From an uncultured Paracoccaceae bacterium (GTDB taxonomy: Bacteria; Pseudomonadota; Alphaproteobacteria; Rhodobacterales; Rhodobacteraceae): a stretch of 64,000 bases of DNA. Positions 1 to 8,999 of this stretch are shown in pieces. The notes beneath the pieces are model-generated. The model made no database searches, had not been told where the DNA came from, and saw only the letters and a program-made list of their open reading frames with translations. The position numbers were made by a program, and so were the translations under genes. The stretch is from the NCBI GenBank assembly GCA_947497065.1, contig CANMEQ010000004.1, forward strand, positions 62,001-126,000. The letters run 5' to 3'. How positions within the stretch are numbered: the first letter of the stretch is position 1; every line of letters begins with the position of its first letter.

Positions 1-703
1 CATCGGTGAGCTGGATTTCACCACCCGATCCGGTTTTGATTTTGTTCAGGTTCTGCATGACTTTGGGGGTGAGAATATAGCGGCCGATGACGGCCAGATT
101 GGAGGGAGCCTCCTCTGGTGCTGGCTTCTCGACGAGACCTTTTACTGAGACAACTGAACCTTTGTCTTCTTTCACGTCAATGACACCATAGGCAGACGCC
201 TTTTCTGGCGGAACTTCCATGGCGGCGACCATACAGCCCCCGGTTTCAGCGTGGGCTTCGACCATTTGCGCCAGACAGGACTTCTCTGCAGCGATCACGT
301 CGTCAGGCAAGATCACAGCGAAGGGCTCGTTGTGAATCAGCCGGCGCGCGCACCAAACGGCGTGCCCCAAACCGAGCGCTTTGTGCTGGCGGAGATATGC
401 GATTGTACCGCTATCCATGTTTGTCGCCTTTAGCGTCTCAAGTAGCTCAGTTTTGCCTTTTTTGCGAAGGGTACTCTCAAGCTCAGGGGCGTTGTCAAAA
501 TAGTCCTCGAGCGCGGATTTTCCGCGAGACGTTACAAAAATGAACTCTTTTATCCCCGCATCGCGCGCTTCATCGATTGCATACTGGATTAAAGGGCGGT
601 CAACCAAAGTCATAATTTCTTTTGGTACAGATTTCGTAGCGGGCAGGAAGCGAGTCCCCAAACCAGCAACTGGAAAAATAGCCTTCGTTACGCGGTTTTT
701 CAT
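1..703 (-). CDS. galU: UTP--glucose-1-phosphate uridylyltransferase, 5' part
   Basis: Makes UDP-glucose from UTP and glucose-1-phosphate for cell-envelope polysaccharides. The gene runs off the left edge, so only about 234 N-terminal residues are visible. The nucleotidyltransferase signature GLGTRFLPATKSVPKE lies near residues 14-29, and GLVEKP and GEIQLTD motifs typical of bacterial GalU follow. The start is the ATG complementary to 701-703, preceded by a purine-rich GGAAAA. It lies downstream of cysQ on the same strand with a gap of about 200 nt. Family identity is clear; the C-terminus cannot be judged. Confidence 0.95.
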   Translation of the reverse strand, partial: MKNRVTKAIFPVAGLGTRFLPATKSVPKEIMTLVDRPLIQYAIDEARDAGIKEFIFVTSRGKSALEDYFDNAPELESTLRKKGKTELLETLKATNMDSGTIAYLRQHKALGLGHAVWCARRLIHNEPFAVILPDDVIAAEKSCLAQMVEAHAETGGCMVAAMEVPPEKASAYGVIDVKEDKGSVVSVKGLVEKPAPEEAPSNLAVIGRYILTPKVMQNLNKIKTGSGGEIQLTD

Positions 704-878
704 GATTTTCCTTATGGGTCTTTAAAATACAATAGAAGAAGTTGAGCTCAAATTACTAGGAGCGGAATACAAATGCTACCTGACAACAGTCGAAGACCAA
801 ACAAAACAAAGGAGTATGATCTCATTACATCAGCACCTCCAACTGTCACCTAATCCTGCATTGCCAGTCTACTATGCA

Positions 879-902
879 CGGCCGGGCATTATCGCCCGAC
901 CG
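879..902 (-). terminator. Stem-loop just downstream of cysQ
   Basis: A 9-bp stem with one G-U pair (arms 879-887 and 894-902, 6-nt loop) begins about 9 nt after the cysQ stop. No T-tract follows on the minus strand, so it may be a weak terminator or an mRNA 3'-end stabiliser before galU. Confidence 0.35.
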
Positions 903-910
903 TGCCGACA

Positions 911-1708
911 CTACGGAAGCTTCAGGTCAATGCCAGGTGCATATGCAATGAAGAACGAGTTTGCGAAGTCCTCCTTGCCATATGCAAGCGGCATGTGGTC
1001 ATCAAACCGAACCACATGGCCACCAGCGCCTGTCAAGACCGCGTGCCCAGCGGCAGTGTCCCACTCCATTGTTCGGCCAACGCGCGGATAAAGGTCTGCT
1101 TCGCCGGTTGCGACCAAACAAAACTTCAATGAAGAGCCTGCGCTCTTCATGTCGTTGACCGCGTATTTGTTGATGTAGTCATCTGTTGCTTGGTCACGGT
1201 GAGATTTGGACGCGACGACCATCAATCCGGTGTTGTCTGGTGTGCTCACTGAAATGGGGACGGTGGTCCCAATCGTGTTTTTGTCCAACGCGCCGACTTC
1301 TTCAATGGAAACACCTGCAGCATTGGTATAAAACAGTCGCCCCTTGGCGGGTGCATAGACGACGCCTCGGCGCGGAGCGCCATCTTCGACGTAAGCGATA
1401 TTCACTGTAAAATCGCCACGACGGTGGATGAACTCTTTCGTGCCATCAAGCGGATCGACGATAAGAAATGTGTGAGCCTTTAGAGCATGACTGTCAGCTT
1501 GTTCTTCTGTGATCAACGTCACATCCGGGAATGCTGCGCGCAAGCCCGCTGAAATATGGGCGTCTGCGGCTTCGTCAGCGGCCGTTACCGGGCTATCGTC
1601 GCTTTTGGATTTAACCTCGAAATCATCCGCATTGTAGATTTCCATAATGATGTCGCCTGCCTCAAGTGCCAAGCGGCGCATCACTTCGGTGAGTTTATCA
1701 AAATCCAT
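911..1708 (-). CDS. cysQ: 3'(2'),5'-bisphosphate nucleotidase CysQ
   Basis: Inositol-monophosphatase-superfamily enzyme that hydrolyses PAP to AMP, recycling the by-product of sulfate assimilation and sulfotransfer. The metal-binding elements are visible: TEEQ near residue 68, DPLDGTKEF near 86-94, and the C-terminal EWDTAAGHAVL. The protein is 265 aa, usual for CysQ. I chose the ATG at 1708 (MDFDKL) over an upstream TTG at 1726 because AAAGG sits 6 nt before it. Neighbours galU and a polysaccharide-type permease suggest an envelope context, but CysQ is a housekeeping function. Confidence 0.93.
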   Translation of the reverse strand: MDFDKLTEVMRRLALEAGDIIMEIYNADDFEVKSKSDDSPVTAADEAADAHISAGLRAAFPDVTLITEEQADSHALKAHTFLIVDPLDGTKEFIHRRGDFTVNIAYVEDGAPRRGVVYAPAKGRLFYTNAAGVSIEEVGALDKNTIGTTVPISVSTPDNTGLMVVASKSHRDQATDDYINKYAVNDMKSAGSSLKFCLVATGEADLYPRVGRTMEWDTAAGHAVLTGAGGHVVRFDDHMPLAYGKEDFANSFFIAYAPGIDLKLP

Positions 1709-1859
1709 TTTATACCTTTTGTTCAAATTTTAATCACAGCTGTTTTGATTGATCCAACCGTTAACCGGCTTTATGATGTGGTCCTAATAGATCAGCAAGA
1801 ATTTCATGCAAAACTTGGCACATCATCGCTCATTACGCAAAAATTGGCAGGCATACACT

Positions 1860-2681
1860 ATGTTTGAAGCACAAAGGCCGAAGACGAGAACCCGCTCCGC
1901 GGTTGGAATGCTTGAGCTAATTTATCATTCGATTGTGCGCGATATCCGAAAAGGTCACCGCAATGCTCTCATTGGATTGCTACTCAGCCTGATGCAGACG
2001 ATCATCTTCGTTGGGGTGTTCTACTTCATGTTTTCGGTTTTAGGGCTGAGAGGGACGGTGATCCGAGGCGACTTTGTGTTGTACCTCATGTCAGGGATCA
2101 TTTTGTTTTTGACGCACAACAAGGCGATGTCTTCAGTCATGGGGGCTGAAGGACCGACGTCTGCCATGATGAAACACGCACCAATGAACACCGTTATCTC
2201 AATTGTTTCTTCTGCGTTATCTTGCCTTTACATCCAAATTTTGTCGATGATGACTATTCTGTTTCTATACCATATCATCATCACCCCAATCACGATCTAC
2301 CAACCGATGGGTGCGCTAGGCATGGTCATTCTGGCGTGGTTTTCGGGTGTGGCCGTTGGGATGGTTTTTATGGCGTTAAAACCTTGGGCGCCGGGTTTTG
2401 TAGGAGTTTTCTCCAGCATCTATCAACGCGCGAATATGATTACATCGGGAAAGATGTTTGTAGCGAATACTTTGCCGAGTAGTCTTTTGGGCATGTTCGA
2501 CTGGAACCCCTTGTTTCATGCTATTGATCAAGCCCGTGGTTTCACCTTTATCAACTACAACCCGCACTTTAGTTCGATCAGCTATCCAATAAAGCTGTCG
2601 ATCGCTTTGATAATGGTCGGCCTCATGTTGGAATTCTACACACGCCAGAAAATTTCAGCGAGCTGGGAAGCTGCGCGTTAA
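1860..2681 (+). CDS. ABC-2 type permease, capsule/polysaccharide export family (KpsM-like)
   Basis: Integral membrane protein of 273 aa with about six hydrophobic segments (first near residues 38-60, last near 248-264). The tail contains NPLFHAIDQARGFTFINY, a pattern of polysaccharide-export ABC permeases. Such permeases need a separate ATPase of the KpsT/RfbB type, and none is adjacent: cysQ is divergent on the left and alkB convergent on the right. The start at 1860 leaves the N-terminus FEAQRPKTRTRSAV; a start at 1806 in the same frame is possible but gives an odd N-terminus. Substrate unknown; capsule or exopolysaccharide is inference from family. Confidence 0.75.
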   Translation: MFEAQRPKTRTRSAVGMLELIYHSIVRDIRKGHRNALIGLLLSLMQTIIFVGVFYFMFSVLGLRGTVIRGDFVLYLMSGIILFLTHNKAMSSVMGAEGPTSAMMKHAPMNTVISIVSSALSCLYIQILSMMTILFLYHIIITPITIYQPMGALGMVILAWFSGVAVGMVFMALKPWAPGFVGVFSSIYQRANMITSGKMFVANTLPSSLLGMFDWNPLFHAIDQARGFTFINYNPHFSSISYPIKLSIALIMVGLMLEFYTRQKISASWEAAR

Positions 2682-2689
2682 TTCCATCT

Positions 2690-3325
2690 CTATCTTACCA
2701 CCCGAAGTGTTACGTTTAATCGGCCGCCCCCGTTTAGCAACCTCGACGAGCCTTTCCGTGTTTTATCGATGCCGTGATAAATGAGCCGTGCGTCGCCGCC
2801 CATGACAACGACATCGCCAGATGTCAGCCAGATCGACTCGGTTTTTCCGCCTTTGGTCGTTGACCCAAGCCTAAACAGCCCGTCATCGCCGAGCGATATG
2901 GACACAACAGGGTGACGAAAGTCGGCTTCGTCTTTGTCCTGATGCAGCCCCATCTTGGCAGCTTCCCAGTACAGATTTATCAAACACGAATCTGGTTGGC
3001 GGTCAGACCCTGAGACTGAGTTCCAGACATTAAGCATGGTCAACGGGATTGGTGGCCATGTCGCGCCATTTTTCTGGGTGGCTTCGTAGCGATAACCTGC
3101 AGCATCGGATACCCAACCAAAATCCCCCGCACTTGTCATCTTCACCGACATCGGTCGCCCCTGGGGTGTCATGAGGGTGCGCATTGGCGCATGTGAAACG
3201 ACGCCCCGAATCTCTTCCAAAAGGTGTTCTTGTTGGGCCCTGTCCAATAGACCTTGGAACAGCTGAACGCCCCGCAAAACCATAGTTGGAGCCGGTGTAA
3301 CCCTCTGTTCATGAAATTTGCGCAT
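2690..3325 (-). CDS. alkB: Alpha-ketoglutarate-dependent dioxygenase AlkB
   Basis: Fe(II)/2-oxoglutarate oxygenase that repairs N-alkylated bases (1-methyladenine, 3-methylcytosine) by oxidative demethylation. The 211-aa protein has the facial triad HQD at residues 128-130 and a distal His at 184 (IYHGID), then the arginines of GRLNVTLR (202, 208) that bind 2-oxoglutarate and line the active site. The start at 3325 is preceded by GAGGG; an in-frame start at 3406 would run through the dnaK promoter region. It is divergent from dnaK and convergent with the ABC-2 permease. No Ada-type operator was recognised. Confidence 0.93.
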   Translation of the reverse strand: MRKFHEQRVTPAPTMVLRGVQLFQGLLDRAQQEHLLEEIRGVVSHAPMRTLMTPQGRPMSVKMTSAGDFGWVSDAAGYRYEATQKNGATWPPIPLTMLNVWNSVSGSDRQPDSCLINLYWEAAKMGLHQDKDEADFRHPVVSISLGDDGLFRLGSTTKGGKTESIWLTSGDVVVMGGDARLIYHGIDKTRKGSSRLLNGGGRLNVTLRVVR

Positions 3326-3343
3326 ATCTGCACCCTCTGACAG

Positions 3344-3373
3344 CTTGCAGGCCCTGTTTCGCACACCTATATA
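3344..3373 (+). promoter_or_regulatory. Putative heat-shock (RpoH, sigma-32) promoter of dnaKJ
   Basis: CTTGCA at 3344-3349 and CCTATATA at 3366-3373 are separated by 16 nt. This resembles alphaproteobacterial RpoH promoters (CTTG in the -35, C-rich TAT-type -10). It lies about 100 nt before the dnaK ATG and overlaps the 5' side of divergent alkB. Identified by eye. Confidence 0.5.
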
Positions 3374-3474
3374 CCCATCGATCCGAGTGGGGACACTCAT
3401 AACCAATCAACCATAGGGCACGGGTGCCGGAACGGGTCCGCGCCGCTCTCATCGCCTAGGAAAGGGATTTGAAC

Positions 3475-5388
3475 ATGGCAAAAGTCATTGGCATCGACCT
3501 CGGGACTACAAACTCCTGCGTCGCCATCATGGACGGCTCGCAACCTCGCGTTATTGAAAACGCAGAAGGCGCGCGCACGACACCATCTATCGTAGCTTTC
3601 ACCGACGACGAGCGTCTCGTTGGTCAGCCTGCAAAACGTCAGGCGGTTACGAACCCAGAAAACACCGTATTCGGTGTAAAGCGTTTGATCGGTCGTCGCT
3701 TTGACGATGCGGATTTGGCGAAAGACAAAAAGAACATGCCATTTGCTGTCATCAACGGCGGCAATGGCGATGCGTGGGTAGAAGCGAAGGGTGAGAAATA
3801 CTCTCCAGCCCAAGTTTCTGCTGTTATCTTGCAAAAAATGAAAGAAACCGCCGAGAGCTACCTTGGCGAAGACGTTGATCAGGCTGTTATTACAGTTCCT
3901 GCGTACTTCAACGATGCACAACGTCAGGCGACAAAAGACGCCGGTAAGATCGCTGGCCTTGAAGTTCTGCGGATCATCAACGAGCCAACAGCGGCTGCTT
4001 TGGCCTACGGTCTCGATAAAAAAGAAACACAGACAATCGCGGTCTATGACCTTGGTGGTGGTACATTCGATGTCACCATCTTGGAAATCGACGACGGCTT
4101 GTTCGAAGTGAAATCCACCAACGGTGACACGTTCCTCGGCGGTGAAGACTTTGACATGCGCATCGTGAACTACCTTGCTGATGAGTTCAAAAAGGCAAAC
4201 GGTGTCGACCTGACAAAAGACAAGATGGCGCTGCAGCGTTTGAAAGAAGCTGCTGAAAAAGCGAAGATCGAATTGTCTTCTGCGTCTTCTACAGAAATCA
4301 ACCAGCCGTTTATTTCCATGGGGTCTGACGGATCGCCGTTGCACATGGTTGTAAAGCTGACACGCGCGAAGCTGGAAAGCCTTGTTGGTGACCTGATTAA
4401 AGCTTCCATGAAGCCATGTGCCGCTGCGTTGAAAGATGCTGGTCTGAAAACTGACGATATCGACGAGGTTGTTCTCGTTGGTGGTATGACACGTATGCCT
4501 AAGGTCATCGAAGAAGTGACGAAGTTCTTCGGTAAAGAGCCGCACAAGGGTGTGAACCCTGATGAGGTTGTGGCCATGGGTGCCGCAATTCAGGCAGGCG
4601 TTTTGCAGGGTGACGTTAAAGACGTTGTTCTTCTGGACGTGACACCACTGTCCTTGGGTATCGAAACATTGGGCGGCGTATTCACACGCCTGATCGATCG
4701 CAACACAACGATCCCAACGAAGAAATCTCAGGTTTTCTCGACCGCCGAGGACAACCAGAACGCTGTGACGATCCGTGTGTTCCAGGGTGAGCGTGAGATG
4801 GCAGCCGACAACAAGATGCTCGGTCAGTTCAATCTTGAAGAGATCCCACCGGCACCACGCGGCATGCCTCAGATCGAAGTGACCTTCGACATTGATGCCA
4901 ACGGTATCGTATCTGTTGGTGCGTCTGACAAAGGCACAGGCAAAGAGCAGAAGATCACGATCCAAGCGTCTGGCGGTCTGTCCGACGAAGACATCGATGC
5001 AATGGTTCGCGACGCTGAAGAAAATGCTGAGGCCGATAAGGACCGCAAAGAGCTCGTCGAAGCGAAAAACCAGGCGGAGAGCCTCATCCACTCGACTGAA
5101 AAGTCCATGGAAGAGCATTCTGACAAGGTTGATCCAACAACAATCGAAGCCATTGAGCTGGCGATTGCTGCGCTCAAAGACGATCTGGAAGGTGAAGATG
5201 CCGGCAAGATTAAATCTGGCATTCAGAACGTGACAGAATCTGCAATGAAACTGGGTGAAGCGATCTACAAATCTGCACAAGAAGAGGCCGGTGAGGCCGA
5301 GCCTGACATGCCTGGTGCAGACGAAAGTGCTGCGGACGACATCGTAGATGCAGACTTCGAAGATCTTGACGACGATAAACGCGGTTAA
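3475..5388 (+). CDS. dnaK: Molecular chaperone DnaK (Hsp70)
   Basis: ATP-driven chaperone acting with DnaJ and GrpE on unfolded cytosolic proteins. The 637-aa length is normal. The nucleotide-binding domain starts with [11 protein letters not shown] at residues 6-16 and has DLGGGTFDV near 193-201. The interdomain linker [12 protein letters not shown] is near 383-394, and the acidic C-terminus ends [13 protein letters not shown]. The ATG at 3475 is preceded by AAAGGG; an alternative TTG six bases upstream is less likely. dnaJ follows after 68 nt. The 3' end of its partner grpE appears at the other end of this window. Confidence 0.99.
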   Translation: MAKVIGIDLGTTNSCVAIMDGSQPRVIENAEGARTTPSIVAFTDDERLVGQPAKRQAVTNPENTVFGVKRLIGRRFDDADLAKDKKNMPFAVINGGNGDAWVEAKGEKYSPAQVSAVILQKMKETAESYLGEDVDQAVITVPAYFNDAQRQATKDAGKIAGLEVLRIINEPTAAALAYGLDKKETQTIAVYDLGGGTFDVTILEIDDGLFEVKSTNGDTFLGGEDFDMRIVNYLADEFKKANGVDLTKDKMALQRLKEAAEKAKIELSSASSTEINQPFISMGSDGSPLHMVVKLTRAKLESLVGDLIKASMKPCAAALKDAGLKTDDIDEVVLVGGMTRMPKVIEEVTKFFGKEPHKGVNPDEVVAMGAAIQAGVLQGDVKDVVLLDVTPLSLGIETLGGVFTRLIDRNTTIPTKKSQVFSTAEDNQNAVTIRVFQGEREMAADNKMLGQFNLEEIPPAPRGMPQIEVTFDIDANGIVSVGASDKGTGKEQKITIQASGGLSDEDIDAMVRDAEENAEADKDRKELVEAKNQAESLIHSTEKSMEEHSDKVDPTTIEAIELAIAALKDDLEGEDAGKIKSGIQNVTESAMKLGEAIYKSAQEEAGEAEPDMPGADESAADDIVDADFEDLDDDKRG

Positions 5389-5403
5389 GCGTTGGTAACC
5401 TGT

Positions 5404-5430
5404 AAGACCGGTCCATGTCGGGCCGGTCTT
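5404..5430 (+). other. Intercistronic stem-loop between dnaK and dnaJ
   Basis: Perfect 8-bp arms AAGACCGG (5404-5411) and CCGGTCTT (5423-5430), with further pairing possible inside the loop. No T-tract follows, so it is more likely a partial terminator or an mRNA processing/stability element that sets the DnaK:DnaJ ratio than a full terminator. Confidence 0.5.
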
Positions 5431-5456
5431 ATGCGTCCCACCAAAGGGAATTGATC

Positions 5457-6605
5457 ATGTCAAAACGCGATTTTTATGAGGTCTTAGGACTCTCCAAAGG
5501 CGCTTCCGCCGACGAGATCAAAAAGGCCTACCGTCGGAAAGCAAAAGAATTGCACCCCGACCGCAATGCAGACAACCCAGACGCTGAATCCCAGTTTAAA
5601 GAGGCTGGTGAAGCGTATGAAATTTTAAAGGACGCCGAAAAAAAGGCGGCCTACGATCGCTATGGCCATGCAGCATTTGAGGGCGGCATGGGCGGCGGTG
5701 GTCGCGGCCCAAGTGGCATGGGCGGCCAAGGTGATTTTGGGTCAGCATTTTCCGATATTTTTGACGACCTGTTTGGAAATATGGGCGGGCAACGTGGCGG
5801 CGGCGGTGGCAATCGCGCGCAGCGCGGGAACGACCTGCGCTACAATCTCCGCGTCACATTGGAAGAGGCGTTCTCCGGCCTTCAGAAAACGATCACTGTA
5901 CCAACCTCAGTTGGCTGCGGATCGTGCAATGGCACAGGCGCTGAGGGAGGCTCCGAACCACAGACCTGCCCGACCTGTTCCGGCATGGGGAAGGTTCGCG
6001 CGCAACAAGGCTTCTTCACGGTCGAACGCACCTGCCCGACCTGTAATGGGATGGGGCAAACGATTAAGGATCCGTGCAAATCCTGCCACGGCCAGGGACG
6101 TGTCGAGAAAGAAAAATCTCTTTCTGTAAACATCCCTGCGGGTGTTGAAACCGGAACACGTATTCGTCTCGCTGGTGAAGGTGAGGCTGGAATGCGCGGT
6201 GGCCCGACGGGCGATTTGTATCTGTTCATTGAAGTCCGAGATCACGAGCTGTTTGAACGTGAAGGTAACCACCTGTTCTGTCGGGTTCCTGTTTCCATGG
6301 CGAAAGCCGCAATGGGTGGTGACATTGAGGTTCCGACAATTGATGGCGGGCGGTCGCGAGTGAAAATTCCTGCAGGTTCGCAATCTGGTCGGCAGATGCG
6401 CCTGCGTGCAAAGGGAATGCCTGCGCTTCGTGGCGGTGGCCCCGGCGATATGTTCATCGAGATGGCGGTGGAAACACCCGTTAACCTGACCTCACGCCAG
6501 AAAGAACTTCTGCGAGAGTTTGAAGAACTGGCGAGCGATAATAACCCTCAAAGCTCGAGCTTTTTCAATTCGGTAAAGTCGTTTTGGGAATCGATGAAAG
6601 GGTGA
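5457..6605 (+). CDS. dnaJ: Co-chaperone DnaJ (Hsp40)
   Basis: Stimulates DnaK ATPase and delivers clients. The 382-aa protein has all type I parts in order: J domain at residues 1-70 with HPD ([13 protein letters not shown]), a Gly-rich linker (about 75-125), four CxxCxGxG zinc-finger repeats ([32 protein letters not shown]; about 150-215), and the C-terminal substrate-binding domain. The ATG at 5457 has AAAGGGA upstream; an in-frame ATG at 5415 lies inside the intercistronic hairpin and is unlikely to be used. Co-transcribed with dnaK. Confidence 0.98.
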   Translation: MSKRDFYEVLGLSKGASADEIKKAYRRKAKELHPDRNADNPDAESQFKEAGEAYEILKDAEKKAAYDRYGHAAFEGGMGGGGRGPSGMGGQGDFGSAFSDIFDDLFGNMGGQRGGGGGNRAQRGNDLRYNLRVTLEEAFSGLQKTITVPTSVGCGSCNGTGAEGGSEPQTCPTCSGMGKVRAQQGFFTVERTCPTCNGMGQTIKDPCKSCHGQGRVEKEKSLSVNIPAGVETGTRIRLAGEGEAGMRGGPTGDLYLFIEVRDHELFEREGNHLFCRVPVSMAKAAMGGDIEVPTIDGGRSRVKIPAGSQSGRQMRLRAKGMPALRGGGPGDMFIEMAVETPVNLTSRQKELLREFEELASDNNPQSSSFFNSVKSFWESMKG

Positions 6606-6648
6606 CCAGAAGCGGTTAACCGTTAAGTAATGGAATCACCTAAGAATT

Positions 6649-6681
6649 GGGCGCATGTCACAACATGCGCCCTCTCTTTTT
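6649..6681 (+). terminator. Intrinsic terminator of dnaKJ, overlapping the annotated radC start
   Basis: Perfect 9-bp stem GGGCGCATG (6649-6657) / CATGCGCCC (6664-6672), 6-nt loop, then TCTCTTTTT to 6681. It lies 43 nt after the dnaJ stop. The first in-frame ATG of radC (6655-6657) is the end of the 5' arm. Confidence 0.88.
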
Positions 6682-7458
6682 GAAAAAATGTCCGAACATT
6701 CGCTGAACACGCAGGCACCAGTCGCCTTAGATCGTGACGAGGTTGAGACTGTTCCCATGGTCGAGCGCTCTAAGGCTGGGCGTGTACCGTCCTACCTGTC
6801 AGACCACCGCAAACGCCTGCGTCACCGATTTCTAACTGGCGGGGCAAGGGCGATGCCAGACTATGAGATTTTAGAGCTCACTTTGTTTCGGGTCATCCCT
6901 CGTCAGGACGTAAAACCACTCGCGCGTCGACTAATTGATACCTTTGGTGATCTGAGTGGCGTACTGTCCGCTCCACTCGCGAGGCTCGAAAAAGTCGAAG
7001 GTGTTGGGCGTGCAGTAGCGCTAGAGCTGAAGGTGATGGAAACGGTCACCCATCGAATGGCACGTGCAAAGATCATTAAGCGGCAGGTCATTAGCTCATG
7101 GGATGCCGTCATCGACTATTGCCATACGGTGATGGCGCATCGGGATACTGAACAATTCAGAGTTTTGTTTCTAGACAAAAAGAACGTTCTCATCGCGGAC
7201 GAACAACAGGGCGAAGGGACTGTCGATCATGTACCTGTCTATCCCCGCGAAGTGGTCAAACGCGCGCTGGAGTTAAATGCCTCCGCATTGATCCTCGTTC
7301 ATAATCATCCCTCTGGTGATCCAACCCCGTCAGAAGAGGATATCGGGATGACGAACCAGATCGGGGACGCCGCAAATGCGTTGGGTATAATTTTGCACGA
7401 TCATCTTATCATCGGCAGATCACGGGAGGTTAGCTTTCGCGCAGAAGGACTGATCTAG
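6655..7458 (+). CDS. radC: RadC family JAB/MPN-domain protein
   Basis: A 267-aa RadC/UPF0758 protein, historically called a DNA repair protein but with no established activity. The N-terminal part (about 50-140) carries a helix-hairpin-helix motif ([16 protein letters not shown]). The C-terminal half is a JAMM metalloprotease-like domain with [14 protein letters not shown]. The start is uncertain: the ATG at 6655 is inside the dnaJ terminator stem, while an in-frame ATG at 6688 just after the T-tract would give 256 aa. Neither has a strong Shine-Dalgarno. The 3' end overlaps the convergent OmpA-domain gene by 4 nt. Confidence 0.88.
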   Translation: MSQHAPSLFEKMSEHSLNTQAPVALDRDEVETVPMVERSKAGRVPSYLSDHRKRLRHRFLTGGARAMPDYEILELTLFRVIPRQDVKPLARRLIDTFGDLSGVLSAPLARLEKVEGVGRAVALELKVMETVTHRMARAKIIKRQVISSWDAVIDYCHTVMAHRDTEQFRVLFLDKKNVLIADEQQGEGTVDHVPVYPREVVKRALELNASALILVHNHPSGDPTPSEEDIGMTNQIGDAANALGIILHDHLIIGRSREVSFRAEGLI

Positions 7459-8999
7459 CCTGCGTCTTGGACCCACAGCTCTACACGGCGATTGGTTTGT
7501 TGCCCCCAAACGGTATCGTCGCATGCCATTGGTAATGCTTCTCCAAAGGCCTCTGTTTCGATCGATACATTGTCTGGGATAACACCACCCAGTGCGCGTT
7601 CGACATCCCGTCGAACAGACTCAGCCCGAGCTGCGGATAGATCTCTGTTCGCCTCGGCTGGCCCACGACCATCGCTGAACCCGACGAACATAATATTTTG
7701 CCCAGCAAAACGGCCATCTCGTATCGACTGCGCCAGCTGAAAGACGTTTGATCGTGATTGTCCGTCTAATCGTGTCGAGCCAGGCTCAAACCGGAACGTG
7801 CTCGACATACGCACCTGTGGAGACAAGATACGGATCATTCTTTGTAGCTCTCCCAATGGCACTTCAGTCCCCGCGCTACGGATTGCATTGGCCAAGCGGT
7901 CCCCCTGATCAGACAAGGGAATGGGCACCGCCGCAAGGTCTACAAACCCGGCGCGCCGAATGACCAATTGTGCCGATGGCGACCTTAACCATTCTAAAAA
8001 CGCATCTTCCATCGGGTGAAGGTTACGTTGTGGAAGGTATAAGAAAATTGGGAATGTAAGAGGGTAGTCTTCGGTCTTGAGCGTCAAAAATTCGGCATTT
8101 GAACGCAAGCCACACGGGCCATCAAGTGCAAGAGGTTGCGTGTTTTGCGTATTTCCGTATGGCAAGATCGCAAGGCTTCCTTTCGTGGAAGCGACCTGCG
8201 CGGTGACTTCGCCTAGATCGCTCAACTTATTGAGTGATTGATCCAAGGAAAAACCGAAGGGGCGCATAAATCTCTCTTCAAAACCAACCAATTGATTGTC
8301 GAGATCATCCAACAAATGGACATCGAATTGGTCGGATTGGCCTGACAACGCGCTGGTCAGCTCCGCCATCGAAACAGTCTGCAAGTCGGATCCGGCGTCA
8401 GTGACGGGAACCAAAGCGTCGAGCGCTAAAATGCGGCCCTGACGCGCCGTATTGAGCTGCCCCAGCCCTTTAGTCCTTGCTACTTCCAATTCAGTCTGAC
8501 GAAGCTCTCGCATAGACATTAGAATATCAGCATCTTGCGCAATAAATTCTCCAAATGCCAAGTCGGGGGGGCTTGCATCAAGGTGAATCTTCAACGCGAT
8601 CGAGGTATCGTCGCGCGCTAAGTCAAAATCACCCAAGTTCTCTTGGACGGACCAACCGTTTTCACGTGCATAAGCATCGATCAACGATGGAAGGAGAACA
8701 TCAGCCATTCGAGGGGCGCCGATCATGCGGAGTCTTGGGGTGTATGGGTCAAGGACAGGGCAGTCAGGCCCGTCACAAGTCATACCATCAGCGCGGAACG
8801 ACAACGGCCCAGTTTCGACACCCAATGTAACTGTCTCGCCATCATAGCCAACAAAACGGCCAACGACTGCAACTGAATTATCTTCACTGCGGAACGTCAC
8901 CATTTCGGCATGTACGGCGCCGATACAAAGAAAGTGTGCAGCGAAAACCGCTGCACACCTATTCCATCGCATAGAATTTTTAAACTTACGCCTCATCAT
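7455..8999 (-). CDS. Exported phosphate-binding-like / OmpA-domain fusion protein
   Basis: A 514-aa protein with an N-terminal signal sequence (hydrophobic stretch about 13-30, cleavage near AVHA-EM). A central type 2 periplasmic-binding-protein fold of the PstS class spans about 60-380 (start [18 protein letters not shown]). A C-terminal OmpA-like peptidoglycan-binding domain spans about 395-514 ([28 protein letters not shown]). The combination suggests a periplasmic sensor or binding protein tethered to the cell wall. It overlaps the preceding gene by ATGA and lies two genes downstream of secA. No pst transporter genes are nearby, so phosphate binding should not be assumed. Confidence 0.75.
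   Translation of the reverse strand: MMRRKFKNSMRWNRCAAVFAAHFLCIGAVHAEMVTFRSEDNSVAVVGRFVGYDGETVTLGVETGPLSFRADGMTCDGPDCPVLDPYTPRLRMIGAPRMADVLLPSLIDAYARENGWSVQENLGDFDLARDDTSIALKIHLDASPPDLAFGEFIAQDADILMSMRELRQTELEVARTKGLGQLNTARQGRILALDALVPVTDAGSDLQTVSMAELTSALSGQSDQFDVHLLDDLDNQLVGFEERFMRPFGFSLDQSLNKLSDLGEVTAQVASTKGSLAILPYGNTQNTQPLALDGPCGLRSNAEFLTLKTEDYPLTFPIFLYLPQRNLHPMEDAFLEWLRSPSAQLVIRRAGFVDLAAVPIPLSDQGDRLANAIRSAGTEVPLGELQRMIRILSPQVRMSSTFRFEPGSTRLDGQSRSNVFQLAQSIRDGRFAGQNIMFVGFSDGRGPAEANRDLSAARAESVRRDVERALGGVIPDNVSIETEAFGEALPMACDDTVWGQQTNRRVELWVQDAG

Noticed and set aside
3397-5280. A 627-aa open frame antisense to dnaK
   Set aside because: It mirrors dnaK almost completely, the protein is Cys/Phe/Arg-rich without any domain, and no ribosome site precedes it. 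Long antisense frames are common opposite highly biased genes.
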